This document shows, piece after piece, positions 54,384-62,269 of a stretch of 64,000 bases of DNA (within the stretch, counting starts at the first letter, position 1; every line of letters begins with the position of its first letter). The DNA lies in NCBI RefSeq assembly GCF_001553855.1, contig NZ_LQWV01000012.1, forward strand, positions 62,001 to 126,000. The letters run 5' to 3'. Position numbers and translations under genes: made by a program. A model generated the notes under the pieces. It ran no database searches. It was given only the letters and a program-made list of their open reading frames with translations, and was not told the DNA's origin. The DNA comes from Streptococcus gordonii (lineage in GTDB: Bacteria > Bacillota > Bacilli > Lactobacillales > Streptococcaceae).

Positions 54384-56637
54384 ATTACAGCAATACGTGC
54401 AAAACGCGTATCAAAAAAACATTGCTGATTGTACCAATGAAGAACTCTATACTGCTCTTTTGAACTATACAAAAGAATACAGTGCAACTAAACCTGTCAA
54501 TGATTCAAAGAAGAAATTGTACTATATTTCTGCTGAGTTCCTGATTGGTAAACTCTTGTCAAACAACTTGATCAACCTCGGCCTTTATGATGATGTCAAA
54601 AAAGAATTGGCTAATGCAGGTAAAGATTTGATTGAAGTAGAAGAAGTTGAATTAGAACCATCTCTTGGTAATGGTGGTTTAGGCCGTTTGGCTGCCTGCT
54701 TCCTTGATTCAATCGCAACTCTTGGTTTAAATGGAGACGGAGTAGGTCTGAACTATCACTTTGGTCTCTTCCAACAAGTGTTGAAAAATAATGAGCAAAC
54801 AACAATCCCTAACTTCTGGTTGAGTGATCAAAATTGGTTGGTAAAATCAACTCGTAGCTACCAAGTGCCTTTTGCAAACTTTACTTTAACTTCTACACTC
54901 TATGACATTGATGTACCAGGTTATAAGACAGAAAAGAAAAACCGTTTGCGTCTCTTCGATCTAGATTCTGTGGACTCTAGCTTGATTGAAAAAGGAATTG
55001 ATTTCGACAAGACAGATATTGCTCGTAACTTGACTCTCTTCCTTTATCCAGACGATAGTGACAAACAAGGTGAACTTCTTCGTATCTTCCAACAATACTT
55101 CATGGTTTCAAATGGTGCGCAATTGATCATTGATGAAGCAATCGAAAAAGGAAGCAACTTGCACGACCTTGCGGACTACGCAGTTGTACAGATCAATGAT
55201 ACTCACCCTTCAATGGTTATCCCTGAGTTGATCCGTCTCTTGACAGAACGTGGGTTGGAATTTGACGAAGCTGTAAACATTGTCAAGTCAATGACTGCTT
55301 ATACAAACCACACTATTCTTGCAGAGGCTCTTGAAAAATGGCCGCTAGAATTCTTGGAAGAAGTTGTTCCTCATCTTGTTCCGATTATCAAGGAACTTGA
55401 CAAACGTGTCAAGGAAGTTTACAAAGATCCTGCTGTCCAAATCATTGACGAACATGACCGTGTTCATATGGCTCATATGGACATCCACTATGGATACAGT
55501 GTAAATGGTGTGGCAGCCCTTCATACAGAAATCTTGAAAAATTCCGAGTTGAAAGCTTTCTATGACATCTACCCTGAAAAATTCAACAACAAAACAAACG
55601 GTATTACTTTCCGTCGTTGGCTTATGCATGCTAACCCACGCCTTTCTCACTATTTAGATGAGATTCTTGGTCATGGTTGGCACCATAAAGCAGAAGAACT
55701 TGAAAATCTTTTGTCTTATGAAGATAAAGCTGCTGTCAAGGAAAAATTGGAAAGCATCAAAGCTCACAACAAACGTAAATTGGCTCGTCACTTGAAAGAG
55801 CACCAAGGTGTGGAAATCAATCCAAATTCTATCTTTGACATCCAAATCAAGCGTCTTCACGAGTACAAACGTCAACAAATGAACGCTTTGTACGTGATCC
55901 ACAAGTACCTTGACATCAAAGCTGGTAACATTCCTGCTCGTCCAATCACAGTCCTCTTTGGTGGTAAAGCGGCTCCTGCCTACACAATTGCTCAAGACAT
56001 TATTCACTTGATTCTTTGCTTGTCAGAAGTCATTGCGAATGACCCAGAAGTAGCACCACACTTGCAAGTAGTTATGGTTGAAAACTACAACGTAACTGCA
56101 GCAAGCTTCCTTATCCCAGCATGTGACATCTCAGAACAAATCTCACTTGCTTCTAAAGAAGCTTCAGGTACTGGTAACATGAAATTCATGTTGAACGGAG
56201 CCTTGACTCTTGGTACTATGGATGGTGCAAACGTAGAAATCGCTGAGTTGGTTGGAGATGAAAATATCTACATCTTTGGTGAAGATTCAGAAACTGTTAT
56301 TGATCTTTATGCGAAATCTGCATACAAATCAAGTGAATTCTACGCTCGTCAAGCTATCAAACCGTTAGTTGACTTCATCGTAAGTGATGCAGTTCTTGCA
56401 ATTGGGAACAAGGAACGTTTGGAACGTCTATACAAGGAGTTGATCAACAAAGACTGGTTCATGACTCTCCTTGACTTAGAAGACTATATCAAAGTCAAAG
56501 AGCAAATGCTTGCTGACTATGAAAACCGCGACGCATGGTTGGATAAAGTTATTGTAAACATTGCTAAAGCTGGTTTCTTCTCAGCTGACCGCACGATTCA
56601 ACAATACAATGATGAAGTGTGGCATTTAGATAAATAA
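54376..56637 (+). CDS. malP: Maltodextrin/glycogen phosphorylase (GT35)
   Basis: A 753-residue pyridoxal-phosphate enzyme that releases glucose-1-phosphate from maltodextrins. The cofactor lysine is in [16 protein letters not shown], and [11 protein letters not shown] follows as usual. The N-terminal glucan-binding region includes [24 protein letters not shown] lies inside the end of malQ. It is shorter than animal phosphorylases because the N-terminal regulatory extension is absent, which is normal for bacterial enzymes. A terminator follows at 56655-56700. Confidence 0.96.
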   Translation: MSKLQQYVQNAYQKNIADCTNEELYTALLNYTKEYSATKPVNDSKKKLYYISAEFLIGKLLSNNLINLGLYDDVKKELANAGKDLIEVEEVELEPSLGNGGLGRLAACFLDSIATLGLNGDGVGLNYHFGLFQQVLKNNEQTTIPNFWLSDQNWLVKSTRSYQVPFANFTLTSTLYDIDVPGYKTEKKNRLRLFDLDSVDSSLIEKGIDFDKTDIARNLTLFLYPDDSDKQGELLRIFQQYFMVSNGAQLIIDEAIEKGSNLHDLADYAVVQINDTHPSMVIPELIRLLTERGLEFDEAVNIVKSMTAYTNHTILAEALEKWPLEFLEEVVPHLVPIIKELDKRVKEVYKDPAVQIIDEHDRVHMAHMDIHYGYSVNGVAALHTEILKNSELKAFYDIYPEKFNNKTNGITFRRWLMHANPRLSHYLDEILGHGWHHKAEELENLLSYEDKAAVKEKLESIKAHNKRKLARHLKEHQGVEINPNSIFDIQIKRLHEYKRQQMNALYVIHKYLDIKAGNIPARPITVLFGGKAAPAYTIAQDIIHLILCLSEVIANDPEVAPHLQVVMVENYNVTAASFLIPACDISEQISLASKEASGTGNMKFMLNGALTLGTMDGANVEIAELVGDENIYIFGEDSETVIDLYAKSAYKSSEFYARQAIKPLVDFIVSDAVLAIGNKERLERLYKELINKDWFMTLLDLEDYIKVKEQMLADYENRDAWLDKVIVNIAKAGFFSADRTIQQYNDEVWHLDK

Positions 56638-56654
56638 AAAATTCTCTTGGATAG

Positions 56655-56700
56655 CCCCATCAGTTAGGCCTTGATTCTGACTGATGGGGTTTTTGTTTTT
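56655..56700 (+). terminator. malQP terminator
   Basis: CCCCATCAGT pairs with ACTGATGGGG around 15 nt, followed by TTTTTGTTTTT. Confidence 0.9.
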
Positions 56701-56869
56701 CGAAGGATAAGGATATGAGCTTCCTGGTTAAAGGGAGTAGGCATATAGAAAAAGAGGAAGAAATGTCGCATTTTTCTGCTGTTTTATGACTTTATATTTG
56801 ACTTTATGTATAAAATCTATTTGTCGTGTTTATTATGTATAGATTGCATAAAAATTAGATGAAATATCC

Positions 56870-56897
56870 TTGACAGTGTTATAGAAGAATATATAAT
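56870..56897 (+). promoter_or_regulatory. Promoter of the pilin-like LPXTG gene
   Basis: A perfect TTGACA (56870-56875) and a perfect TATAAT (56892-56897) are 16 bp apart. The 5' leader is about 37 bases and contains AAAGGAGG. The sequence between 56701 and 56869 shows nothing else recognisable. Confidence 0.85.
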
Positions 56898-56940
56898 ATA
56901 AAGTAAGGGATTGGGCCCAAATATAAAGGAGGAAAATGTT

Positions 56941-59490
56941 GTGAAAAAGATGAATAAAAAGCTCTTTCATGCATTTATGACGCTGTTGTTAATAGTATCG
57001 GTATTCATACCTCTACTAAAAACAAGTTACACAGTTAAAGCGGACGAATTACCGTCAAACAACTATACGATGACAACCTCTCCAACCATTAATAATAATC
57101 GGTTGGTTGATGGTGCCAAGTATGGTGAAGGAAAGTTCTATCTGAATCCGACCTACAAGTTTGATAATTCTGCCACTTTGAAGAACGGGGACTTTATGGT
57201 TTATAAAGTGCCAAAAGAGTTTAAAGTTGAGCGCGACATCACGACAGATATCTATGCCAAGGATGGAGCTGCTAAAATCGCAGAACTGCAGACAAATGCT
57301 GCAACTAATTCTGCTACAGTGACCATCACTAATGAAGAATACTTCAAAAATCTGACAGAAGATCGCGAATTGACTGCTTTGTTCACTGTGGTTTGGGCGG
57401 ATGATGTCGAGTTAAATAAGGAATACAGCATTGATATTCCTGGTGCAGGGGCATATAGATTGACTCGTATCGTACCAGATGATGATCCTACTGGTTATAC
57501 CAAGTGGGGTGTCCAAGATGCTGATGATCCTAATTATGTTAACTGGCGTATCCGTATCAATCGTTATGTAAAACCTGTTACAGGAGTTAAGATTGAGGAT
57601 ACAATCCCTGAAGGTCAAGTCTTAGCAAGTGAAATTACTGGATATTACTTTACTGAATGGAATAAGGCTGAGGCTCGTCCAAGACTGGATGCTTCACATG
57701 TAAATGTTACGGGTACAAATTCTTTCACTATTACTCCAAATGGTAATGGAGACTTGAGTACACAAGGTCTGTATGTTTTGTACCGTACTCGTTTGACTGC
57801 TCCAGTTGACAATACTACCAAGAAAGCATTCAACAATGTGAAAGTGACAACATCAGATGGTGTATATGATGTAGATGGCTTTGCTCCTCTAACAACTACT
57901 GAAGGAATTGGATCAGGTGCTCGCCCTTCTGAAGTTGAATTTGAAGTTACAAAGCAACTGAATGGTGGAACATTGAAAGGTGATGAATTCATCTTCCAAT
58001 TGATTGATCCAGATGGCAAAGTGGTTGAAACTGCCAAAAACAACAAAGACGGACAAGTTAAATTTAAAGCAATTAAATTCTCAAAGGCTGGTACTTTCAA
58101 ATACCAAATCAAAGAAGTGGATAAGAAAGAACCAGGCTATGTTTATGATAACAAGACCATTAATGCTGAAGTTACAGTAACAGATGTCTTTGGAGAAAAG
58201 TTTGCAAGTGTTAAATACGACAACAAAGTATTTGTAAATTCTTACTCTGCTAAACCAACTACAGCAACTATTGAAGCAATTAAAGTTTTGAAAGGCAGAG
58301 CCCTTGAAGCTGACAAGTATGAGTTCGAGCTCAAAGAAGGCGATACAGTCGTTGGTACAGCTAAAAACAAAGCAGATGGTTCAGTAGTTTTCCCAGCAAT
58401 TGAGTATACTGCTGCAGGCCCTCATACATATACAATTACTGAAAAAGCAGGGAATGAACCAGGTGTGACTTATGACACAGCTTCACACACAGTAACTGTA
58501 GATGTTGCGGACAATGGACGTGGTCAGCTTGAAGCAACTGTTCCAGCTGACAAGCCGGTCTTCACTAACACTTATACAAAACCAGCCCCAGCTACTGATA
58601 CCATTACAATTGAAGCAACAAAAACTTTAGTTGGAAAGGAATTAGAAGCAGGTAAATATGAATTTGAATTGAAGGAAGGCGACAAAGTCATCGGCACGGC
58701 AACAAATGCTGCAGATGGAAAAGTTGTATTCCCATCAATCACATATACAGAAGCAGGTACACATACCTACACTGTTGCTGAAAAAGCTGGCAATGAAGAG
58801 AATGTTACTTACGATACGACAGTCCACACAGTAACCGTAGAGGTTGCAGACAATGGCCAAGGTAAGTTGGTATCTACAATTACTGGTAATAAACCAGCAT
58901 TTGTGAATAAATACACTGCACCAACTCCACCGCCAACTCCAAATCCGCAACAACCAACTCCAGCCACTGCAACTATTCAAGCAAACAAGGTCTTGACTGG
59001 TAAAGAGCTGAAAGATGGTCAGTTTGAATTTGAGTTGACTTATCAAGGTAACGTAGTGGATACTGCCAAGAATAAAGCGGATGGCTCAGTAACCTTTAAA
59101 GCACAAAGCTTCACTTCACCAGGTAAGTATGAATACACTATTACTGAAAAAGTTGGGAATGAAGCTGGTGTGACTTATGATAAAGCAGTTCACAAAGTGA
59201 CTGTAGAAGTTGCTTATGATACGAATGGTAAACTTGTAGCGACCGTTACTGGTAACGGACCAACCTTTACCAATACGTATGCTGCCAAAACACCTCCAAC
59301 ATCATCTGAAGAAAAACCAAAACCATCAGGTGATAAGCATGAAGATCCTAAGAAGGAAGAACCTAAAAAAGAAGTGAAGAAAGAATTGCCTAAGACAGGA
59401 ACAGCTGAGTCCTCAGCCTTCTCTGTTCTTGTTGGCTTCCTGCTTCTTGCAGCTTCAGTCTTCTTATATCGTACTAAAAAGGTTAATTAA
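56941..59490 (+). CDS. LPXTG surface protein with four pilin isopeptide-linkage repeats
   Basis: An 849-residue cell-wall protein, starting at GTG 56941 eight bases after AGGAGG. A signal peptide ends near residue 34 (YTVKA-DE). An N-terminal domain of about 300 residues is followed by four FctA/Spy0128-type repeats at about 332-437, 441-546, 553-658 and 676-780. Each repeat has the pattern FELKEG, KADGSVVFP, YTITEKAGNE and FTNTYT. Lys-Asn isopeptide bonds with a catalytic Glu in the EKAGNE region are expected from the family. A Pro/Lys/Glu spacer leads to LPKTG (from residue 816), a hydrophobic stretch and KKVN. No pilin sortase or second pilin gene is adjacent, so it is probably anchored as a monomer. 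Confidence 0.9.
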   Translation: MKKMNKKLFHAFMTLLLIVSVFIPLLKTSYTVKADELPSNNYTMTTSPTINNNRLVDGAKYGEGKFYLNPTYKFDNSATLKNGDFMVYKVPKEFKVERDITTDIYAKDGAAKIAELQTNAATNSATVTITNEEYFKNLTEDRELTALFTVVWADDVELNKEYSIDIPGAGAYRLTRIVPDDDPTGYTKWGVQDADDPNYVNWRIRINRYVKPVTGVKIEDTIPEGQVLASEITGYYFTEWNKAEARPRLDASHVNVTGTNSFTITPNGNGDLSTQGLYVLYRTRLTAPVDNTTKKAFNNVKVTTSDGVYDVDGFAPLTTTEGIGSGARPSEVEFEVTKQLNGGTLKGDEFIFQLIDPDGKVVETAKNNKDGQVKFKAIKFSKAGTFKYQIKEVDKKEPGYVYDNKTINAEVTVTDVFGEKFASVKYDNKVFVNSYSAKPTTATIEAIKVLKGRALEADKYEFELKEGDTVVGTAKNKADGSVVFPAIEYTAAGPHTYTITEKAGNEPGVTYDTASHTVTVDVADNGRGQLEATVPADKPVFTNTYTKPAPATDTITIEATKTLVGKELEAGKYEFELKEGDKVIGTATNAADGKVVFPSITYTEAGTHTYTVAEKAGNEENVTYDTTVHTVTVEVADNGQGKLVSTITGNKPAFVNKYTAPTPPPTPNPQQPTPATATIQANKVLTGKELKDGQFEFELTYQGNVVDTAKNKADGSVTFKAQSFTSPGKYEYTITEKVGNEAGVTYDKAVHKVTVEVAYDTNGKLVATVTGNGPTFTNTYAAKTPPTSSEEKPKPSGDKHEDPKKEEPKKEVKKELPKTGTAESSAFSVLVGFLLLAASVFLYRTKKVN

Positions 59491-59503
59491 TCTTTGGGTT
59501 TAA

Positions 59504-59560
59504 AAAGAAAGAGAGCGATGGAAAACCTTCATTAAAAAGGTTTCTCGCTCTCTTTTTTAT
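59504..59560 (+). terminator. Terminator after the pilin-like gene
   Basis: AAGAAAGAGAGCGA pairs with TCGCTCTCTTTTTT, with an inner AAACCTT/AAGGTTT stem, ending in a T run. Confidence 0.85.
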
Positions 59561-59587
59561 TTAAAATAGTCCTAAACTATGATATTT

Positions 59588-59596
59588 TGATATAAT
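59588..59596 (+). promoter_or_regulatory. Extended -10 promoter at the ruvB start codon
   Basis: TGATATAAT (59588-59596) is a perfect extended -10. It ends six bases before the ruvB ATG, so transcription would start at or next to the ATG. No -35 is evident. Confidence 0.55.
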
Positions 59597-59602
59597 GGTG
59601 AC

Positions 59603-60601
59603 ATGAGTAGAATTTTAGATAATGAACAAATGATGGATGAAGAAATGGTGGAGCGCACGCTTCGACCACAATATTTGCAGGAGTATATTGGTCAAGATAA
59701 GGTCAAGAATCAGTTGAAAATTTTTATTGAAGCAGCTAAACTAAGGGATGAGGCTTTGGATCATGCTCTTTTATTTGGCCCTCCTGGACTGGGGAAAACG
59801 ACTATGGCTTTTGTGATTGCCAATGAGCTGGGTGTGAATATCAAGCAGACTTCGGGACCAGTTATTGAAAAAGCAGGAGATTTGGTTGCTATTTTAAATG
59901 ACTTGGAGCCTGGGGACGTTCTTTTCATCGATGAAATACATCGTTTGCCAATGGCAGTAGAAGAAGTCCTCTACAGTGCTATGGAAGATTTTTACATCGA
60001 TATCATGATCGGTTCAGGGGATGCTAATCGTAGTGTTCATCTTGATTTACCACCATTTACACTTATCGGTGCGACGACACGTGCAGGAATGTTGTCCAAT
60101 CCTCTGAGAGCTCGCTTTGGTATCACAGGGCACATGGAGTACTATGAAGAAGCTGATTTGACTGAGATTGTTGAGCGAACGGCAGAAATTTTTGAGATGG
60201 ATATCACTCATGAAGCAGCCAAAGAGCTAGCTTTGCGTAGCCGTGGTACCCCTCGAATTGCCAACCGTCTATTGAAGCGGGTTCGAGATTATGCTCAGAT
60301 TATGGGTAATGGTTTGATTGATGAGACAATCACGGATCAAGCTCTTTCCATGTTAGATGTAGATCATGAAGGTCTGGACTATGTTGATCAAAAAATTCTG
60401 CGAACGATGATTGAGATGTATGGAGGTGGCCCAGTCGGTCTAGGAACCTTGTCCGTAAATATTGCTGAAGAGCGTGAAACTGTCGAAGATATGTATGAGC
60501 CTTATTTGATTCAAAAAGGCTTTATCATGAGAACGAGAACTGGCCGTGTTGCGACTAGAAAAGCCTATGAACATTTAGGTTATGAATATATGGAGAAATA
60601 G
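59603..60601 (+). CDS. ruvB: RuvB, Holliday junction branch-migration helicase
   Basis: A 332-residue AAA+ motor. Walker A is GPPGLGKT (about residues 59-66), Walker [13 protein letters not shown], and sensor 1 [20 protein letters not shown]. The C-terminal winged helix includes [17 protein letters not shown]. With RuvA it drives branch migration of Holliday junctions. The MSRILDNE start is the same as in pneumococcal RuvB. No ribosome-binding site precedes the ATG, and the -10 lies directly upstream, suggesting a leaderless message. Confidence 0.96.
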   Translation: MSRILDNEQMMDEEMVERTLRPQYLQEYIGQDKVKNQLKIFIEAAKLRDEALDHALLFGPPGLGKTTMAFVIANELGVNIKQTSGPVIEKAGDLVAILNDLEPGDVLFIDEIHRLPMAVEEVLYSAMEDFYIDIMIGSGDANRSVHLDLPPFTLIGATTRAGMLSNPLRARFGITGHMEYYEEADLTEIVERTAEIFEMDITHEAAKELALRSRGTPRIANRLLKRVRDYAQIMGNGLIDETITDQALSMLDVDHEGLDYVDQKILRTMIEMYGGGPVGLGTLSVNIAEERETVEDMYEPYLIQKGFIMRTRTGRVATRKAYEHLGYEYMEK

Positions 60602-60605
60602 GCTT

Positions 60606-61184
60606 ATGGAAATAGAAGAGAAAAATCTTCTAGACATTTTCTATGCTGATCAGCATCTAATGACTACTGTAAAGATTATTCGAGAGTTGAATTTACAAGA
60701 TAGCTGGCTGGCAGCTGGAAGTGTTAGAAATTTCATCTGGAATCATTTGTCCAATCGGGAAAAGTTTGATTTTGAAACAGATATAGATGTGATATTCTTT
60801 GATCCAACAGTCTCTTATGAGGAAACGCTAAAAATTGAGAAGCGTTTGAGAGAAGCTTATCCACTCTATCAATGGGAAATAAAGAACCAAGTTTACATGC
60901 ATATTCATAGTCCTAATACTGATCCTTATACCAGTTCACAGGACGCTATGAGTAAATATCCAGAAACCTGTACAGCTCTTGGTTTACGTTTATTAAAAAA
61001 TGATGATCTTGAGTTATTCACAGCTTATGGCTTGACTGATCTTGTTAACTTTCAAGTCTATCCCACGCCGCATTTTTTAGCGGATGAGGAAAGGATCAAA
61101 CTTTATAGAGAACGTTTGGAAAAGAAAAAATGGCAATCTAAGTGGCCGAGATTGGATATCTATTTGCCAGGAAAAGAAACCTAA
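60606..61184 (+). CDS. Nucleotidyltransferase-family protein
   Basis: A 192-residue cytosolic protein of the minimal nucleotidyltransferase superfamily (DUF925-like). AAGSVRNFIWNHL followed by DFETDIDVIFFD gives the GS...D-x-D active-site pattern. DPYTSSQDAMSKYPETCTALG and LFTAYGLTDLVNFQVYPTP are conserved in the family. The substrate is unknown. The start at ATG 60606, four bases after the ruvB stop, replaces an earlier frame start at 60582. The gene also follows ruvB in pneumococcus. Confidence 0.88.
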   Translation: MEIEEKNLLDIFYADQHLMTTVKIIRELNLQDSWLAAGSVRNFIWNHLSNREKFDFETDIDVIFFDPTVSYEETLKIEKRLREAYPLYQWEIKNQVYMHIHSPNTDPYTSSQDAMSKYPETCTALGLRLLKNDDLELFTAYGLTDLVNFQVYPTPHFLADEERIKLYRERLEKKKWQSKWPRLDIYLPGKET

Positions 61185-61190
61185 AATTGC

Positions 61191-61223
61191 TTTAAGATAA
61201 TTTTAAGTTGGCTCGAGTATACT
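61191..61223 (+). promoter_or_regulatory. CiaR-dependent promoter of a csRNA
   Basis: TTTAAG (61191-61196), five bases, TTTAAG (61202-61207) is a perfect CiaR direct repeat. Exactly 10 bp later comes TATACT (61218-61223), the -10. No separate -35 is present, as expected of CiaR-activated promoters. Confidence 0.85.
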
Positions 61224-61229
61224 GTAATC

Positions 61230-61318
61230 ATAAGTTAAGGATACTTAGCTTGAACTCCTAAAACTTTTCTTTTTCATAATAATCTCCCTAAAAGACCACC
61301 CAATCAGGTGGTCTTTTC
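61230..61318 (+). ncRNA. csRNA-type small RNA (cia-dependent)
   Basis: A transcript of about 89 nt is predicted from the -10 at 61218 to the terminator at 61318. It has the csRNA layout: a short 5' hairpin (AAGTTAA with TTAGCTT), an unpaired pyrimidine-rich linker (about 61253-61290), and a terminator stem. The linker contains CTCCT and CATAATAATCTCCC, which are complementary to a ribosome-binding site followed by AUG. In pneumococcus several csRNA (ccn) genes lie near ruvB, and csRNAs repress targets such as comC by pairing at start regions. Which ccn family member this is cannot be told without alignment. Confidence 0.8.
61290..61318 (+). terminator. csRNA terminator
   Basis: AAAAGACCACC pairs perfectly with GGTGGTCTTTT around CAATCA. 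Confidence 0.9.
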
Positions 61319-61404
61319 CTGCTTATTGGAAGGAAGAAAAAGCTAAATTGGCAGAAAAGCGTCCAGTTTTTTTGGAGGTCAGCAACCTATTTAATGTCAT
61401 TTTC

Positions 61405-61413
61405 TGATATAAT
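61405..61413 (+). promoter_or_regulatory. Extended -10 promoter of the tyrosine phosphatase gene
   Basis: TGATATAAT is a perfect extended -10. The start of transcription is near 61420, followed by AAGAGG of the phosphatase gene. Confidence 0.6.
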
Positions 61414-61430
61414 TAAGAAGAGGTATTTCT

Positions 61431-61853
61431 ATGAAGAAAATTGTATTTGTTTGCTTGGGCAACATCTGTCGGAGTCCGATGGCTGAGTTTGTTATGAAAA
61501 GCTTAACTGATAAATTTCATATTGAAAGTCGGGCAACTTCTAATTGGGAACATGGAAATCCAATTCACCAAGGAACTCAAGCAGCTTTGAATGAGCATGC
61601 GATTATATTTGATGTTGAAAAAACTTCTCTGCAGATGTCTGAAAAGGACTTTGCCTTCTTTGATTATATCGTTGGTATGGATGCTTCTAATGTGGCCGAT
61701 TTAAAAAAGATGGCCCCTCGGAAATATCAGGATAAGATATATCAGTTTATGGATAAAAGTGTACCAGATCCTTGGTATACTAATGATTTTGATGAAACTT
61801 ACCGGTTGGTTCAAGCGGGATGTGAGCGCTGGCTGGAACGTTTGGATGGATAA
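61431..61853 (+). CDS. Low-molecular-weight protein tyrosine phosphatase
   Basis: A 140-residue cytosolic phosphatase. The catalytic loop is C8-x5-R14 in VCLGNICRSPMAEF, and the general acid Asp is in VPDPWYTNDFDETY. The length is normal for the family. It is followed, two bases later, by the MORN-repeat gene and then an acyltransferase. This trio after ruvB also occurs in S. pyogenes. Substrates are unknown. AAGAGG lies upstream of the ATG. Confidence 0.93.
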   Translation: MKKIVFVCLGNICRSPMAEFVMKSLTDKFHIESRATSNWEHGNPIHQGTQAALNEHAIIFDVEKTSLQMSEKDFAFFDYIVGMDASNVADLKKMAPRKYQDKIYQFMDKSVPDPWYTNDFDETYRLVQAGCERWLERLDG

Positions 61854-61855
61854 AA

Positions 61856-62269
61856 ATGGATAAATTAAAAGAATTTTATAATCGCTACCAGCATTATTTG
61901 ACAAGAACAAATTTTGAGATAGCTGCTGTTACACTAATTGCTTTGTCTGCGATTTTAGTTTTTACTTCTAATATTCCAGATAAAGGAGTGCTTACTCTTG
62001 ATAAGGGAGCGATTAAGTATGATGGCAGTCTGGTTCATGGAAAGATGGATGGTCAAGGAACTTTGACTTTCAAAAATGGCGATAAGTACGAAGGAGATTT
62101 CAAAAATGGAATCTTTGATGGCAAGGGGAAATTTACCTCTAAGAGCGGTTGGAAGTACGAAGGTGAGTTTAGTAAAGGCCAAGCGGACGGCCAAGGCACT
62201 CTAACAACCGAGCAAAAGGTCGTTTACAAAGGAAAGTTTAAACAAGGAATTTATCAAAATGCGCATTAA
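61856..62269 (+). CDS. MORN-repeat membrane protein
   Basis: A 137-residue protein with one membrane helix (about residues 21-40, FEIAAVTLIALSAILVF) and three or four MORN repeats outside: YDGSLVHGKMDGQGTLTF, YEGDFKNGIFDGKGKFTS, YEGEFSKGQADGQGTLT and YKGKFKQGIYQNAH. MORN repeats form beta-hairpin arrays that bind lipid or protein. It overlaps the acyltransferase gene by 11 bp and may act with it at the cell surface, which is inference. Confidence 0.88.
   Translation: MDKLKEFYNRYQHYLTRTNFEIAAVTLIALSAILVFTSNIPDKGVLTLDKGAIKYDGSLVHGKMDGQGTLTFKNGDKYEGDFKNGIFDGKGKFTSKSGWKYEGEFSKGQADGQGTLTTEQKVVYKGKFKQGIYQNAH

Noticed and set aside
61230..61318. BOX or RUP element as an explanation for the hairpins after the nucleotidyltransferase gene
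   Set aside because: No boxA/boxC or RUP end sequences are recognisable, whereas the CiaR repeat, -10 spacing and terminator fit a csRNA completely.
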